Assembly (NCBI RefSeq): GCF_014852685.1 | Contig: NZ_JACZDF010000001.1 | Location: forward strand, 248,001-312,000 | Source of the DNA: Flavimobilis rhizosphaerae | Lineage (GTDB): Bacteria > Actinomycetota > Actinomycetes > Actinomycetales > Cellulomonadaceae | Length of the DNA: 64,000 bases | Reading direction: 5' to 3' | Part shown: positions 63,600 to 64,000 of the stretch, in pieces | Layout: every line of letters starts with the position of its first letter | Position numbering within the stretch: the stretch's first letter is position 1 | Translations under genes and position numbers: made by a program | Notes under the pieces: model-generated | Told to the model about the DNA's origin: nothing | What the model saw: only the letters and a program-made list of their open reading frames with translations | The model's database searches: none

Positions 63600-64000
63600 G
63601 TGGGTGACGTCGACGTCGTCGTCGTGGGGTCGGGGCCCAACGGGCTTGCGGCCGCCGTGACGCTCGTGCGCGCCGGGCTACGCGTGCGGGTGTTCGAGGC
63701 CGAGGACACCGCGGGTGGGGGAGCGCGCACGCTGCCGCTCGGCCGGGACGGGCTCGTCGTGCGTCTGGGGTTCGACGCCGAGCAGGTCGCGGCGCTGCCG
63801 CACGACGTGTGCTCCGCCGTGCACCCCCTTGCGCTCGCCTCTCCGTTTCTGCAGGCCTTCGACCTCGCCGCCCGTGGCGTCCGGCTCGTGAGCCCCGACG
63901 TCTCCTATGCGCACCCCCTGCCCGACGGGGCTGTGCTCGCCCACCGGTCGCTCGACGCGACCGTCGCCAGCCTCGGCAGGGAGGGCGACGCGTGGCGGCG
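63600..64000 (+). CDS. phytoene desaturase-like NAD(P)/FAD-dependent oxidoreductase, 3' end outside window
   Basis: The first 133 residues show the Rossmann FAD motif [20 protein letters not shown], the second dinucleotide strand [17 protein letters not shown], and [20 protein letters not shown] and SYAHPLPDG, typical of the CrtI-like amine-oxidase superfamily. Compared with the usual family spacing, about 12 extra residues lie between the GGGARTL and HDVCS motifs. AGGAGG lies 6 bases before the GTG. It begins 24 bases after the DUF262 gene on the same strand, so co-transcription is possible. Substrate unknown. Confidence 0.85.
   Translation, partial: MGDVDVVVVGSGPNGLAAAVTLVRAGLRVRVFEAEDTAGGGARTLPLGRDGLVVRLGFDAEQVAALPHDVCSAVHPLALASPFLQAFDLAARGVRLVSPDVSYAHPLPDGAVLAHRSLDATVASLGREGDAWR

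Overview
This window comes from a very G+C-rich actinobacterial chromosome. Codon third positions are almost all G or C. The gene content points to the order Micrococcales, of a Cellulomonas/Sanguibacter/Oerskovia type: mycothiol synthesis (mshA), Lsr2, CarD, SenX3-RegX3, a YdbS/YdbT-DUF2520-panC-panD-nadB-nadC-lysS block, a xylose operon under a ROK repressor, and GTG or apparently leaderless starts. The species cannot be fixed from the sequence alone. There is no prophage, no complete insertion sequence, no CRISPR array and no rRNA; the only tRNA is tRNA-Thr(TGT).

Layout. 1-11491: PH-domain membrane proteins, then pantothenate (panC, panD), NAD (nadB, nadC) and lysS, with a VanY-type peptidase between nadB and nadC. 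11492-18263: a sugar-permease remnant, a small membrane protein, lsr2, and xylB-xylA divergent from xylR, followed by a lactonase. 18426-23833: a Bfd-like ferredoxin, mshA, a GntR/membrane-protein pair divergent from two tandem paralogous membrane-anchored proteins, and gpmA. 24031-31232: the phosphate regulon (phoU, senX3-regX3, pstSCAB) with recognisable PHO boxes. 31356-43252: carD, ispD, ispF, cysS, rlmB and a DUF4032 gene, interspersed with accessory genes (zinc-ribbon protein, lipoproteins, YjbR, an aldonolactone oxidase plus alanine-racemase-like pair). 43425-50846: a UgpC/MsmX-type ATPase, otsB-otsA for trehalose, a large Ser/Thr kinase and a DsbA-like thiol oxidoreductase. 50928-54202: tRNA-Thr and an arsenic-resistance cluster (arsR, arsM, arsC, a truncated second arsR, acr3) tied together by shared ArsR-type operators. 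54311-59495: a LuxR/histidine-kinase pair, SGNH hydrolase, ung, DUF3263, LytR_C protein and a cold-shock protein. 59574-64000: a secreted GH15-like protein, a large GmrSD-like (DUF262/DUF1524) protein carrying an alkyltransferase-like module, and the start of a phytoene-desaturase-like oxidoreductase.

Three things stand out. The 825-residue DUF262 protein at 61098-63575 looks like a single-chain type IV restriction factor with a built-in alkyltransferase-like base-reading module; it is the best candidate here for an undescribed defence or repair activity. Intergenic regions hold at least six distinct families of palindromic or tandem repeats, mostly at gene ends. At least 17 first-in-transcript genes carry a TANNNT hexamer 5-7 nt before the start codon, the signature of leaderless transcription.

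There is no gene-free stretch longer than about 250 bases; what each larger gap holds is given in the promoter, terminator and repeat entries.
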